A DNA stretch of 64,000 bases from Streptomyces macrolidinus (GTDB lineage Bacteria; Actinomycetota; Actinomycetes; Streptomycetales; Streptomycetaceae), in NCBI RefSeq assembly GCF_023887685.1, contig NZ_JAMWMR010000005.1, positions 276,321 to 340,320 on the forward strand, in the 5' to 3' direction. The first letter of the stretch is position 1. Each line of letters begins with the position of its first letter. Under the pieces are notes generated by a model that was not told the origin of the DNA, did no database searches, and worked only from the letters and a program-made list of their open reading frames with translations. Positions 45,732 to 54,536 of the stretch are shown here, piece after piece. A program made the position numbers and the translations under genes.

Positions 45732-47339
45732 ATGACCACCCTGCAGAGTGTCCCGGCTCTTGGGACGCACCCGGCCCGCGGCTCCCACCCGAGTCGTGCC
45801 GAAACCCGGGAGCAGTTGTCCAAGGCGACCTACGACCTCCTCGTGATCGGCGGCGGAATTCTGGGCATCTCCACGGCCTGGCATGCCGCCCAGTCGGGCC
45901 TGCGGGTGGCGCTGGTGGACGCCGGCGACTTCGCCGGCGCCACCTCCTCCGCCTCCTCCAAGCTGCTCCACGGCGGTCTGCGCTACCTGCAGACCGGCGC
46001 GGTGAAGCTGGTGGCGGAGAACCACTTCGAGCGCCGTGCGGTCTCCCGTCTGGTGGCCCCCCACCTGGCGAACCCGCTCACGTTCTACCTCCCCGTGTAC
46101 AAGGGCGGGCCGCACGGCGCGGCGAAGCTCGGCGCGGGCGTCTTCGCCTACTCCGCGCTGTCGGCGTTCGGTGACGGCGTCGGTCATCTGCTCTCGCCCG
46201 CCAGGGCGCAGCAGGACGTGCCGGAGCTGCGTACCGAGAACCTGAAGGCCGTGGCCGTGTACGGCGACGACCAGATGAACGACGCGCGGATGGCGCTGAT
46301 GACGGTCCGCGCGGCCGTGGAGGCCGGTGCGGTCGTCCTCAACCACGCCGAGGTCACCGGGCTGCGCTTCACCCGGGGCCGGGTGACCGGTGCGGAGCTG
46401 AAGGACCGGACCTCCGGTGACGAGTTCGGCGTCGACGCGCGGCTGGTGCTGAACGCGACCGGCCCGTGGGTCGACCACCTGCGCCGGATGGAGGACCAGA
46501 ACGCGGCGCCGTCCATACGTCTGTCCAAGGGCGCGCACCTGGTCCTCAAGCGCACCTCGCCGTGGAAGGCGGCGCTGGCGACGCCGATCGACAAGTACCG
46601 CATCACCTTCGCCCTCCCCTGGGAGGACATGCTGCTGCTCGGCACGACCGACGAGGAGTACGAGGGCGATCCGGGCGAGGTCGCGGTCACCGAGAAGGAC
46701 ATCACGCAGATCCTCGACGAGGCCGCGTTCTCCGTGCGGGACCAGCAGCTCGACCGTGATCTGATCACGTACGCGTTCGCCGGTCTGCGGGTGCTGCCCG
46801 GCGGTCCCGGCGACACCGCCAAGGCCAAGCGCGAGACGGTCGTCACCGAGGGCAAGGGCGGCATGCTGTCCGTCGCGGGCGGCAAGTGGACGACCTTCCG
46901 GCACATCGGCCGTACGGTCATGAAGAAGCTGGAGTCGCTGCCGGGGCACCCGCTCGGCGAGGACTTCGAGCCGATCTCCCGGCTGCCGCGCAAGCTGCCG
47001 CTGCCCGGTATCGCCAACCCGCGCGCGGTCGCGCACCGGCTCGTCGTCGACGGACCGGCGCCCGGCCCGCGGATGGCGCCGGACACGGCCAAGCACCTGG
47101 CGACCCACTACGGTTCGCTGGCCTTCGACATCGCGCGGCTGGCCAACGAGAACCCCGAGCTGGGCCGCCGTGTCCACCCGGACGCCCCGGAGATCTGGGC
47201 GCAGGTCGTCTACGCCCGGGACCACGAGTGGGCCGAGACGGCGGACGACGTGCTGCGCCGCCGTACGACGCTGACGATCCGCGGACTGGCCACGGACGAG
47301 GTACGCGGCAAGGTGCAGGACCTGCTCGACAAGAAGTAA
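45732..47339 (+). CDS. glpD: Glycerol-3-phosphate dehydrogenase GlpD (FAD-dependent)
   Basis: 535 residues from ATG 45732; GAGGAG inside the end of glpK serves as ribosome site. The FAD-binding Rossmann motif DLLVIGGGILGISTAWHAAQ (about 36-55) and SSKLLHGGLRYLQTGAVKLV (about 75-94) are the two GlpD signatures. The C-terminal DAO_C helical domain spans about 410-525. It oxidises glycerol-3-phosphate to dihydroxyacetone phosphate and passes electrons to the quinone pool at the membrane. It is the last gene of the glycerol operon and is followed by a hairpin. Confidence 0.96.
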   Translation: MTTLQSVPALGTHPARGSHPSRAETREQLSKATYDLLVIGGGILGISTAWHAAQSGLRVALVDAGDFAGATSSASSKLLHGGLRYLQTGAVKLVAENHFERRAVSRLVAPHLANPLTFYLPVYKGGPHGAAKLGAGVFAYSALSAFGDGVGHLLSPARAQQDVPELRTENLKAVAVYGDDQMNDARMALMTVRAAVEAGAVVLNHAEVTGLRFTRGRVTGAELKDRTSGDEFGVDARLVLNATGPWVDHLRRMEDQNAAPSIRLSKGAHLVLKRTSPWKAALATPIDKYRITFALPWEDMLLLGTTDEEYEGDPGEVAVTEKDITQILDEAAFSVRDQQLDRDLITYAFAGLRVLPGGPGDTAKAKRETVVTEGKGGMLSVAGGKWTTFRHIGRTVMKKLESLPGHPLGEDFEPISRLPRKLPLPGIANPRAVAHRLVVDGPAPGPRMAPDTAKHLATHYGSLAFDIARLANENPELGRRVHPDAPEIWAQVVYARDHEWAETADDVLRRRTTLTIRGLATDEVRGKVQDLLDKK

Positions 47340-47356
47340 GGCACGGCGGGTTCGCG

Positions 47357-47395
47357 CGAGGGGCGGCTTCCTCACGAGAGGAGGCCGCCCCCTCC
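47357..47395 (+). terminator. Terminator of the glpFKD operon
   Basis: GAGGGGCGGCTTCCTC pairs with GAGGAGGCCGCCCCCTC across a 7-nt loop, with one bulge, about 18 bp past the glpD stop. Confidence 0.75.
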
Positions 47396-47539
47396 GTGTG
47401 TCCGGTGTGTTCGGTGTGTTCGGTGGGCCCGCGCGGGGCAGGCATCCGGTCACTCCCCCGTGCAAGGGGGCTGCGGGCGCCCCCGTCGCACGCCGTAAGG
47501 TTGGCACGTACGCGAGGGCACGTCGGAAGGAGGCGCTGG

Positions 47540-48520
47540 GTGATCGAGCTCGAGGGGGTTCCCGAGCTGATCGACCCGGTCATGGTGGCCGCGTTCGAGG
47601 GCTGGAACGATGCCGGCGACGCAGCCTCCACCGCGGTCGCGCATCTGGACAGGGAATGGAAGGGCGAGGTGTTCGCGGCGCTGGACGCCGAGGACTACTA
47701 CGACTTCCAGGTGAACCGCCCCACCGTGTTCACGGAGGGCGGCGTCCGCAAGATCACATGGCCCACGACCCGGCTCTCGGTGGTGCGTGTCGGCGGTGCC
47801 AAGCCCCGCGACCTGGTGCTGGTCCGCGGCATCGAGCCGTCGATGCGCTGGCGCTCGTTCTGCAACGAACTGCTGGGCTTCGCCCATGAGTTGGGTGTGG
47901 AGCTGGTGGTGATCCTGGGCGCCCTGCTCGGCGACACCCCGCACACACGCCCGGTCCCGATCAGCGGGACCACGTCCGACGCGGACCTGGCCCGCCGGAT
48001 GGGCCTGGAGGAGACCAAGTACGAGGGCCCCACGGGCATCGTGGGCGTCCTGCAGGAGGCGTGCACGCATGTCGGTGTCCCGGCCGTCTCGCTGTGGGCG
48101 GCGGTTCCGCACTATGTGTCGCAGCCGCCGAACCCGAAGGCGACGCTGGCTCTGCTCAACCGCCTGGAGGACCTCCTCGACCTGCGGATCCCGCTGGGCG
48201 AACTGCCGGAGGACGCGCGCGCCTGGCAGGTGGGCGTGGACCAACTGGCCGCCGAGGACAGCGAGGTCGCCGAGTACGTCCAGACGCTGGAGGAGGCCAG
48301 GGACACCGCCGAACTCCCGGAGGCCTCGGGCGAGGCGATCGCCCGCGAGTTCGAGCGGTATCTGCGGCGGCGGGACGTCAGCCCGCCCGGCGGGCATGCC
48401 ACGGCGGAGGGCGGCGAGGGCGGTTCGTATCTGCGGGGGGACAACCCCAGCGGTCGTACGCGCCCGTCGAAGCCGCCGCGGCCGGGGAACGAGGACGAGG
48501 ACTCGCCGGACGAGGACTGA
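47540..48520 (+). CDS. PAC2-family protein
   Basis: 326 residues from GTG 47540 (GGAGG upstream). The PAC2 fold spans about 1-260: DPVMVAAFEGWNDAGDAAST, VVILGALLGDTPHTRPVPIS, GPTGIVGVLQEACTHVGVPA and LWAAVPHYVSQPPNPKATLA. The last 60 residues are disordered and acidic. The family is named for eukaryotic proteasome-assembly chaperone 2, and actinobacterial members have no settled function. It lies between the glycerol operon and mshC, convergent with mshC through a shared hairpin. A role in proteasome assembly is only suggested by family name and by being within 25 kb of prcAB. Confidence 0.9.
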   Translation: MIELEGVPELIDPVMVAAFEGWNDAGDAASTAVAHLDREWKGEVFAALDAEDYYDFQVNRPTVFTEGGVRKITWPTTRLSVVRVGGAKPRDLVLVRGIEPSMRWRSFCNELLGFAHELGVELVVILGALLGDTPHTRPVPISGTTSDADLARRMGLEETKYEGPTGIVGVLQEACTHVGVPAVSLWAAVPHYVSQPPNPKATLALLNRLEDLLDLRIPLGELPEDARAWQVGVDQLAAEDSEVAEYVQTLEEARDTAELPEASGEAIAREFERYLRRRDVSPPGGHATAEGGEGGSYLRGDNPSGRTRPSKPPRPGNEDEDSPDED

Positions 48521-48556
48521 CCGGGGCCGGAAGAGACCGGAAGAGAAGAGAACGAT

Positions 48557-48589
48557 CAAGGGCGGTGCACCATCTGCGCACCGCCCTTG
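48557..48589. terminator. Bidirectional terminator between PAC2 gene and mshC
   Basis: CAAGGGCGGTGC and GCACCGCCCTTG form a perfect 12-bp stem with a 9-nt loop; GAACG/CGTTC flanks extend it. Convergent stops lie at 48520 and 48612. Confidence 0.85.
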
Positions 48590-48611
48590 GCGTTCTCCTG
48601 TCCGGCCGTGT

Positions 48612-49841
48612 CTACAGCGCCACGCCGAGCAGCGCGTCCACGGCGCGCGAGACGATGCCGGGCGCACCCGTGTCCGTACCGCCGCTCTCCTGCTGGCGCG
48701 CGACCCAGCGGTCGACCGCGGCGAGCGCGGCCGGGGCGTCCAGGTCGTTCGCGAGGGCGTCGCGGATCTCCTCGACGAGCGCCTCGGCGGGCGGTCCGTC
48801 GGGCCGGGAGACGGCGGAGCGCCAGCGGTCGAGGCGGCCCTCGGCGTCCCGCAGGACCTGGTCGGTCCACTCCCAGTCGGAGCGGTAGTGGTGGGCGTGC
48901 AGCGCGAGCCGGAGGGCGGCCGGGTCGACGCCGTCGTGCCGGAGCCGGGACACGAAGACGAGGTTGCCCTTGGACTTGGACATCTTCTCGCCGTGCAGCG
49001 CGACCATGCCGGCGTGGACGTACGCGCGGGCCATCGGGTACTCGCCGGTCAGCACTTGGGCGTGCGAGGCGCCCATCTCGTGGTGCGGGAAGGCGAGGTC
49101 GGAGCCGCCGCCCTGGACGTCGAAGCCCATGCCCAGGTGGTCGAGCGCGATGGCGACGCACTCGATGTGCCAGCCGGGCCGGCCGCGGCCGAGGGAACCG
49201 CCGTCCCAGCTCGGCTCGCCGTCGCGGGCGGCCATCCAGAGCATCGGGTCCAGCGGGTTCTTCTTGCCCGGACGGTCCGGGTCGCCGCCGCGCTCGGCGG
49301 ACAGCGCCCGCATGGTGGCGGCGTCGAGACCGGAGACGCTGCCGAAGTGCGGGTCGGACTCGATGGAGAAGTAGATGTCGCCGTCGAGGTCGTAGGCGGC
49401 CCCGGCGTCCCGGAGGCGCTCGACGAGCGGCACGATGCCGGGTATGGCTTCCACGGCGCCTATGTAGTGCTGCGGGGGCAGCAGTCGCAGGGCGGTCATG
49501 TCCTCGCGGAAGAGGGCGGTCTCCCGCTCGGCGAGGGCGACCCAGTCGACGCCGTCGCGCGCGGCACGCACCAGGAGGGGGTCGTCGACGTCGGTGACGT
49601 TCTGGACGTAGTGAACCTGCCGCTTGGTGTCGAGCCACACGCGCTGTACGAGGTCGAACGCGTTGTAGGTCGCCGCGTGACCCATGTGGGTCGCGTCGTA
49701 CGGAGTGATGCCGCAGACGTAGATACGGGCGACGGGACCGGGGTCGAGGGTGACCAGGCCGCCGGTCGCGGTGTCGTGGATCCTCAGGTCGCGGCCCTGA
49801 CCAGGCAGGGCGGGGACCTCGGAAGCGGGCCAGGCATGCAT
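48612..49841 (-). CDS. mshC: Mycothiol ligase MshC
   Basis: 409 residues from ATG 49841. A class-I cysteinyl-tRNA-synthetase-like catalytic domain carries the HIGH motif (THMGHA), KMSKS ([11 protein letters not shown]) and zinc/cysteine-site residues in YVCGITPYD and [15 protein letters not shown]. It lacks the tRNA-binding anticodon domain of CysS and is shorter, which marks it as MshC. It ligates cysteine to GlcN-inositol with ATP in mycothiol synthesis, the main thiol buffer of actinobacteria. It lies downstream of the SCO1664-like/DUF3090/phosphatase genes on the same strand. Confidence 0.95.
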   Translation of the reverse strand: MHAWPASEVPALPGQGRDLRIHDTATGGLVTLDPGPVARIYVCGITPYDATHMGHAATYNAFDLVQRVWLDTKRQVHYVQNVTDVDDPLLVRAARDGVDWVALAERETALFREDMTALRLLPPQHYIGAVEAIPGIVPLVERLRDAGAAYDLDGDIYFSIESDPHFGSVSGLDAATMRALSAERGGDPDRPGKKNPLDPMLWMAARDGEPSWDGGSLGRGRPGWHIECVAIALDHLGMGFDVQGGGSDLAFPHHEMGASHAQVLTGEYPMARAYVHAGMVALHGEKMSKSKGNLVFVSRLRHDGVDPAALRLALHAHHYRSDWEWTDQVLRDAEGRLDRWRSAVSRPDGPPAEALVEEIRDALANDLDAPAALAAVDRWVARQQESGGTDTGAPGIVSRAVDALLGVAL

Positions 49842-49966
49842 GCCATGAGCCTAACCGGCGGGCAGTTGCGCGGACGAACCGGACCGGGAGGGTTGGCCGG
49901 AAAGGCGCTCTTGCGGGTTGTCCGCGGGTGTGCGGGGCCGTGGTCCGGGCCGTTGCGGGGGTGTTG

Positions 49967-50785
49967 TCACACCGGTGGCCAGGGGATCGCCGGCCATTCT
50001 CCGGTGGGTTCGGGATGCTTCCCGGAGGCCAGCAGCGCCGTCACACGCGCGCGTGTGGCCGCCAGCTCGGCCTCGGTGATCAGTCCGGCCAGGCGCACGG
50101 CCAGCTCCGCGCCCTCCTCCAGGGCGCCCTCAAGGCCCTTGAGCACCTCGACGGCTTCTGCGGTCAGCGGCTCCCCGGCCCATCCCCACAGCAGCGTGCG
50201 CAGCTTGGTCTCGCGGTGGAAGGTCACCCCGTGGTCGATGCCGTACAGACGGCCGTCGCCGGTGGGCAGCAGATGGCTGCCCTTGCGGTCGGCGTTGTTG
50301 ATGACCGCGTCGAGGACGGCGAGCCGCCGCAGCCGCTCGTCGTCGGCGTGCACGAGCAGGGCGGTCCTGCCGTCGCCGAGGTCGGCGAGGCCGACGGCCT
50401 TCCAGCCGTCCTCGGGTTCCTCGCCGTCCACCAGGGCGAGCAGTTCGGCGTCCGGCTGCCCCTCGATCCAGAGCTGGCACATGCCCTCGCCGTAGGGGCC
50501 TTCACGCAGCACGGTGGGCGGTACGAGGCCCCAGCCGGTGGCTGCGGAGACCTCGTAGGCGGCGACCTCGCGCTGCGCCAGGGTGCCGTCCGGGAAGTCC
50601 CACAGGGGCCGCTCCCCCGCGACGGGCTTGTAGATACACCTGGCCTGGTGCCCGTCGGCCGAGATCGTGCAGTACAGCGCCGCGTTGGAGGCGTCGCGGA
50701 TGCGTCCGCGCACGGTCAGCTCGCCGTCGGCGAGCAGTTCGGCCGTGGTCAGGCTCCGCGGCGGTATCCGTTCTGGCGCGGACAT
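49967..50785 (-). CDS. SCO1664-family protein (PI3/4-kinase-like fold)
   Basis: 272 residues from ATG 50785 (GGAAGGA upstream). Motifs ARCIYKPVAGERPLWDFPDG, REVAAYEVSAATGWGLVPPT, LAVLDAVINNADRKGSHLL and LYGIDHGVTFH parallel the nucleotide-binding Lys, the NNxDRK catalytic-loop and the DHG metal motif of phosphatidylinositol-kinase-like proteins. Its substrate is unknown. It overlaps the end of the DUF3090 gene by 37 bp, so translation is coupled. The run histidine phosphatase - DUF3090 - this gene - mshC is conserved between Streptomyces and mycobacteria, as I recall. Confidence 0.88.
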   Translation of the reverse strand: MSAPERIPPRSLTTAELLADGELTVRGRIRDASNAALYCTISADGHQARCIYKPVAGERPLWDFPDGTLAQREVAAYEVSAATGWGLVPPTVLREGPYGEGMCQLWIEGQPDAELLALVDGEEPEDGWKAVGLADLGDGRTALLVHADDERLRRLAVLDAVINNADRKGSHLLPTGDGRLYGIDHGVTFHRETKLRTLLWGWAGEPLTAEAVEVLKGLEGALEEGAELAVRLAGLITEAELAATRARVTALLASGKHPEPTGEWPAIPWPPV

Positions 50786-51339
50786 ACATGTCCTTCCGGG
50801 TCGAGCGGGAGGCTGCACAGGGGGCACGGCGGGCGCCCCGCGTTGACGACGTCGAGGGCGCGCTTGGCGAAGGCCCTGGCCTGCGCGCCGGTCAGCCGGA
50901 CGCGGAGCATCGGCGGGCCGTTCTCCTCGTCCTGGAGGAGCCGCTCCTCGGCCTCGGCGAGGTCCTCCTCGGAGTCGGCGTCCAGCTCGACGAGCGCCTG
51001 CGCCTCGACGATCATGCGTTGTTCCTCGCCGTCCCAGGCCAGGGCCATGGTGCCGACGCGGAACTCCTCCTCGATCGGGGTGTCGAGGGGCGCGGAGTCG
51101 GCGCTCTCGGTGGGGGTCATGGCGGGCACGGCGGCGCTTCCGCCGCTGCGGCGCATCACTTCGTCGAGAAGCTCGTCCATGCGCTCGGCCAACGCCGCGA
51201 CCTGGGCCTTCTCCAGGGCCACGCTGGTCGTCCGGGGTCCGGCCGTGGCCTGGAGGAAGAAGGTACGGCGTCCGGGCAGCCCGACCGTACCGGCCACGAA
51301 ACGGTCCGGCGGGTCGTAGAGGAACACCTGACGGGACAC
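50749..51339 (-). CDS. DUF3090 protein
   Basis: 196 residues from GTG 51339. The start SRQVFLYDPPDRFVAGTVGL and the end RPPCPLCSLPLDPEGHVCPR, a zinc-ribbon-like CxxC...C with His, are the recognised DUF3090 features. The middle is a beta-rich domain with an acidic helix (ELDADSEEDLAEAEERLLQD). Function is unknown. It overlaps the kinase-like gene by 37 bp, and the pair is probably one functional unit. The histidine phosphatase is 132 bp upstream on the same strand. Confidence 0.9.
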   Translation of the reverse strand: MSRQVFLYDPPDRFVAGTVGLPGRRTFFLQATAGPRTTSVALEKAQVAALAERMDELLDEVMRRSGGSAAVPAMTPTESADSAPLDTPIEEEFRVGTMALAWDGEEQRMIVEAQALVELDADSEEDLAEAEERLLQDEENGPPMLRVRLTGAQARAFAKRALDVVNAGRPPCPLCSLPLDPEGHVCPRQNGYRRGA

Positions 51340-51471
51340 GTCCTGTCTCCATGGGATCGGGATCGGAGCCGGCCGACCGCGCCGGCCCGCTTCGGTTGCT
51401 GACTACTGCTGCTGGCTGCTGCTGACAAGTACTGCGCTGGTTCGACCGCTTCACCCTACTGCGGCCGACGA

Positions 51472-52158
51472 TCACGGTGCGCCCGCACCGCCTCCGACCG
51501 TGGCGTCCGTCCCGGGGGGCTCCTCGCGCGGCACCAGGGAGGCGAAGTCGCCGGTGTCCCCGAGGCGGACGAGGAACGGCCTGAGGCGGGTGTAGCGGAT
51601 CGCGGTGACGGAGCACGGTTCGACGGAGATCCGCTGGAACAGGTCGAGATGGAGGCCGAGCGCGTCCGCGACGAGGGACTTGATGATGTCGCCGTGGGAG
51701 CACATGAGGTAGACGGCGTCCGCGCCGTGGTCGCGCTCCACGCGCGCGTTCCACTCCCGTACGGCCTCCGCGGCGCGGGTCTGCATGGCCCGCATCGACT
51801 CGCCGCCGGGGAAGGCCACGGCCGAGGGGTGCGCCTGGACGACCTCCATCAACGGCTCGTCCTTCAGCTCGGCGAGCTTGCGGCCGGACCACTCGCCGTA
51901 GTGGGCCTCGCCGATGCGCTCGTCGGTGTGCGCACGCAGTCCGGGGCGGGCGTCGAGCAGCGGCTGGACGGTCTCCTGGCAGCGTTGCAGGGGGCTCGTC
52001 ACGACCTCGGTGATCGGCAGCTCGGCGAGCCGTGCGGGGAGGGCCGCGGCCTGCGCGGTGCCGCGCTCGTCGAGGGCGACGCCGGGCGTCCAGCCGGCGA
52101 GCAGTGCCGCGGTGTTGGCGGTGGAGCGTCCGTGCCGGACGAGGATCAACGTGGGCAT
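51472..52158 (-). CDS. Histidine phosphatase family protein
   Basis: 228 residues from ATG 52158. The catalytic LILVRHGRSTANT (about 4-16) holds the phospho-accepting His. Glu in GEAHYGEWSGR and the second His in MCSHGDIIKSLV complete the branch-1 active site. It resembles the MSMEG_4193/phosphoglycerate-mutase-like phosphatases linked to DUF3090. TAGGCT ends 7 nt before the ATG, which would make the message leaderless. A longer in-frame start at 52215 would lie upstream of that promoter and is rejected. Substrate unknown. Confidence 0.92.
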   Translation of the reverse strand: MPTLILVRHGRSTANTAALLAGWTPGVALDERGTAQAAALPARLAELPITEVVTSPLQRCQETVQPLLDARPGLRAHTDERIGEAHYGEWSGRKLAELKDEPLMEVVQAHPSAVAFPGGESMRAMQTRAAEAVREWNARVERDHGADAVYLMCSHGDIIKSLVADALGLHLDLFQRISVEPCSVTAIRYTRLRPFLVRLGDTGDFASLVPREEPPGTDATVGGGAGAP

Positions 52159-52165
52159 GCGGCCC

Positions 52166-52171
52166 AGCCTA
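52166..52171 (-). promoter_or_regulatory. -10 element giving a leaderless histidine-phosphatase message
   Basis: TAGGCT on the minus strand with 7 nt to the ATG, the same layout as in front of the RecB-like gene. No ribosome site is seen. Confidence 0.5.
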
Positions 52172-52250
52172 GGTCTTCGGGCCGGACTCCGGAGGGTGGT
52201 CGGGGGACCGGTCATATGCGTCCCCGGAGCGCCCGCACTCGTCGCTCCGG

Positions 52251-52300
52251 TACCTGTTCCGCTCGCTGCTTCTACTACCTGTTCCGCTCGCTGCTTCTAC
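52251..52300. repeat. Perfect 25-bp tandem duplication at the end of the ferritin-like gene
   Basis: Two identical 25-bp units, 52251-52275 and 52276-52300. The second contains the ferritin-like stop codon (52297-52299), and the first repeats that 3' end downstream. Confidence 0.95.
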
Positions 52301-53085
52301 GCGAACTCCGGTGCCGTTCTCGCGGGCTCGCCAAGTGCGTCACGGCGTTCCGGCATGCGCAGCGAGACCATGCGACGCCAGCCGCCGGCGCGTTCGTACG
52401 CGTACAGCGCGTGGATGCCCGCGGCGAGCACCGCCTGCTTCGTCCGCGGCCAGCCGAGGATGCGTGCCAGGTGGGCCGTCACCGCGAGGCTGACGTCGCG
52501 GTGGACGCGGATCTCGGCGAGGGCGCATACGCGCAGGGTCCGCTGGATGGTGCGGCCGTGGCCCGCGTGGGCCAGGCGCAGCAGTTCCTCGTGGCAGTAG
52601 GCGAGGTGGTTGTCCTCGTCGGCGGAGATCATCCGGACCGCGCGGCCCACCTCCGGGTGGTCACCGAAGTGCGCGCACAGCAGCCGCATCTGCTCGGCGG
52701 CGCGCTGTTCGGTGACTCTGCTGTGGGCGAGGTAGGTGACGATGTCGTCCAGGGTCAGGGGTCGCTCGCCGCTGAGCTTGTGGTGGGCGAGGCCGATGCC
52801 GCGCCGCTCCAGGAGCATCGTGTAGTCGGTCTCGGGCGGTACGCCGACGGGCTTCAGGCCGCGCTTGCGCAGGAGGGCGGTGAAGATGCGCCCGTGCTTG
52901 TCCTCGTCGGCGCCGTGCCGGGCGATCTTGGGCGCGAGTTCCTGTGCGGCGGGCGGCACGAGACGGGCGATACGGCCGTTCTCCCAGCCCCCTTGCGCCT
53001 CTCCGCTGGCGGCGATGGAGCAGAAGAGCCGGAACGCGTCGTCGTGGTCGAAGATCTCCCGGAACAGGCCTTTGGCCGAAAGCAT
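52297..53085 (-). CDS. Ferritin-like di-iron protein
   Basis: 262 residues from ATG 53085; GTG one codon upstream is possible (GAGAGG upstream). The helical protein carries iron-ligand-like repeats GADEDKHGRIFTALL and ISADEDNHLAYCHEELLR (ExxH/DExxH pairs), characteristic of the ferritin-like superfamily. Oxidase or hydroxylase chemistry is possible, but no partner is adjacent. It is not ferritin itself: longer, and without the ferritin di-iron spacing. The 3' end has undergone a 25-bp duplication that includes the stop codon. Confidence 0.85.
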   Translation of the reverse strand: MLSAKGLFREIFDHDDAFRLFCSIAASGEAQGGWENGRIARLVPPAAQELAPKIARHGADEDKHGRIFTALLRKRGLKPVGVPPETDYTMLLERRGIGLAHHKLSGERPLTLDDIVTYLAHSRVTEQRAAEQMRLLCAHFGDHPEVGRAVRMISADEDNHLAYCHEELLRLAHAGHGRTIQRTLRVCALAEIRVHRDVSLAVTAHLARILGWPRTKQAVLAAGIHALYAYERAGGWRRMVSLRMPERRDALGEPARTAPEFA

Positions 53086-53345
53086 CACTGGCGCCTCTCG
53101 TCAGGGTCCGCGAAGAACGAGTCAAATGCGGTGCCGAGGGGGCGGCAACACGTGCGTCGGGCGACTGCGCCGAACGGCGGACGAGGTCAGGCCGGGCGGC
53201 GGCGCGTAACCAGGGGCGCGTCGGCGCGTTGTGCACCGCGACGGCCGTGGCGGGGAAGACACCCGAGCCCCCACCACGGCCGTAGAGCTTCCCGACTCGC
53301 TTCCGCGCGCGTCGGCTCGCGTCGGCTTGCTTCGGCGCGCTTCGG

Positions 53346-54401
53346 TCAGGCGAGTCCGGCCCGCTCCAGCGCCTCGGTACCGGCCCTGAGCGCGGTGATC
53401 CGCTCCTCCAGCGTGAAGCCCGCGGGGGCCAGCGTGAGCGTGGTGACACCGACCGCGGCGTAGGCCTTCATCCGGTCGGCGATACGGTCCACGGAGCCGA
53501 GCAGGGTGGTCTGGTCGATCAGCTCGTGCGGGACGGCGGCGGCAGCGCCCTGCTTGTCGCCCGCGAGGTACTTGTCCTGGATCTCGGCGGCTGCCTGCTC
53601 GTACCCCATGCGCTGGGCGAGGCGGTTGTAGAAGTTCTGCTTGCGGCTGCCCATGCCGCCGACGTACAGGGCGGTGTAGGGACGGAAGGTGTCGGCGAGC
53701 GCGGTCACGTCCTTGTCGTCGCCGACCGCGAGCGGCAGCGTCGGGCAGATGTCGAAGCCGTCGAGGCTCCGGCCGGTCTTCTCGCGGCCGGCGCGCAGGT
53801 GCGTGATCGCGGTCTCTTCGAGGTGGTCGGCCGAGGGGAAGATCAGCAGGGCTCCGTCGGCGATCTCGCCGGTCTGCTCCAGGTTCTTGGGGCCGATCGC
53901 GGCGATGTAGAGCGGGATGTGCTCGCGCTGGGGGTGCACGGTCAGCTTGAGCGGCTTGCCGGGGCCGCCGGGCAGCGGGAGGGTCCAGTGCTCGCCGTCG
54001 TACGACAACCGCTCGCGTGACATCGCCTTGCGGACGATCTCCACGTACTCGCGCGTGCGGGACAGCGGCTTGTCGAAGGTGACGCCGTACCAGCCCTCGG
54101 AGACCTGCGGGCCGGAGACGCCGAGGCCGAGCCGGAAGCGGCCACCGGAGAGCGAGTCGAGGGTGGCGGCGGTCATCGCGGTCATCGCGGGCTGACGGGC
54201 CGGGATCTGGAAGATGGCGGAGCCGACGTCGATGCGCTCGGTCTGCGCGGCGACCCAACTGAGCACGGTGGCCGCGTCGGAGCCGTACGCCTCGGCGGCC
54301 CAGCACACCGCGTATCCGAGCCGGTCGGCTTCCTGGGCGACGGCGAGGTTGTCCGCGTCCATTCCGGCGCCCCAGTAGCCGAGGTTGATCCCGAGCTGCA
54401 T
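53346..54401 (-). CDS. LLM-class F420-dependent oxidoreductase
   Basis: 351 residues from ATG 54401 (AAGGAG upstream). A bacterial-luciferase-like TIM barrel: MQLGINLGYWGAGMDADNLA, IDVGSAIFQIPARQPAMTAM, FRLGLGVSGPQVSEGWYGV and LYIAAIGPKNLEQTGEIADG. These match actinobacterial F420-dependent LLM proteins rather than FMN luciferases. The substrate is unknown. An almost perfect TTAC-6-GTAA palindrome overlaps its ribosome site, pointing to a TetR-type regulator. It is divergent from an aldo/keto reductase gene. Confidence 0.92.
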   Translation of the reverse strand: MQLGINLGYWGAGMDADNLAVAQEADRLGYAVCWAAEAYGSDAATVLSWVAAQTERIDVGSAIFQIPARQPAMTAMTAATLDSLSGGRFRLGLGVSGPQVSEGWYGVTFDKPLSRTREYVEIVRKAMSRERLSYDGEHWTLPLPGGPGKPLKLTVHPQREHIPLYIAAIGPKNLEQTGEIADGALLIFPSADHLEETAITHLRAGREKTGRSLDGFDICPTLPLAVGDDKDVTALADTFRPYTALYVGGMGSRKQNFYNRLAQRMGYEQAAAEIQDKYLAGDKQGAAAAVPHELIDQTTLLGSVDRIADRMKAYAAVGVTTLTLAPAGFTLEERITALRAGTEALERAGLA

Positions 54402-54412
54402 CAGCGATCTCC

Positions 54413-54426
54413 TTACCGATCAGTAA
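54413..54426. promoter_or_regulatory. TetR-type palindrome overlapping the LLM oxidoreductase ribosome site
   Basis: TTACCGATCAGTAA is a 14-bp palindrome with one mismatch. It resembles common actinobacterial TetR operators (TTACCGATCGGTAA type). No TetR gene is in the window. Confidence 0.4.
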
Positions 54427-54486
54427 CGTCTCTTGTGAGGGGAGACACTAGTGGACCGGCGCAGCGGTGGACATACCGGAAATCGG

Positions 54487-54495
54487 TTGTCCACA
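54487..54495 (+). other. Isolated DnaA-box-like 9-mer
   Basis: TTGTCCACA equals the Streptomyces DnaA-box consensus. A weaker inverted 7/9 match (ATGTCCACC on the minus strand) is at 54467-54475. It sits in the promoter gap of the aldo/keto reductase. Confidence 0.4.
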
Positions 54496-54522
54496 GGCCA
54501 CCCACTCGGCTGGTTGAGGCCG

Positions 54523-54528
54523 TAATCT
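54523..54528 (+). promoter_or_regulatory. -10 element giving a leaderless aldo/keto reductase message
   Basis: TAATCT ends 8 nt before ATG 54537; no ribosome site is visible. Confidence 0.5.
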
Positions 54529-54536
54529 CGGCGTTC

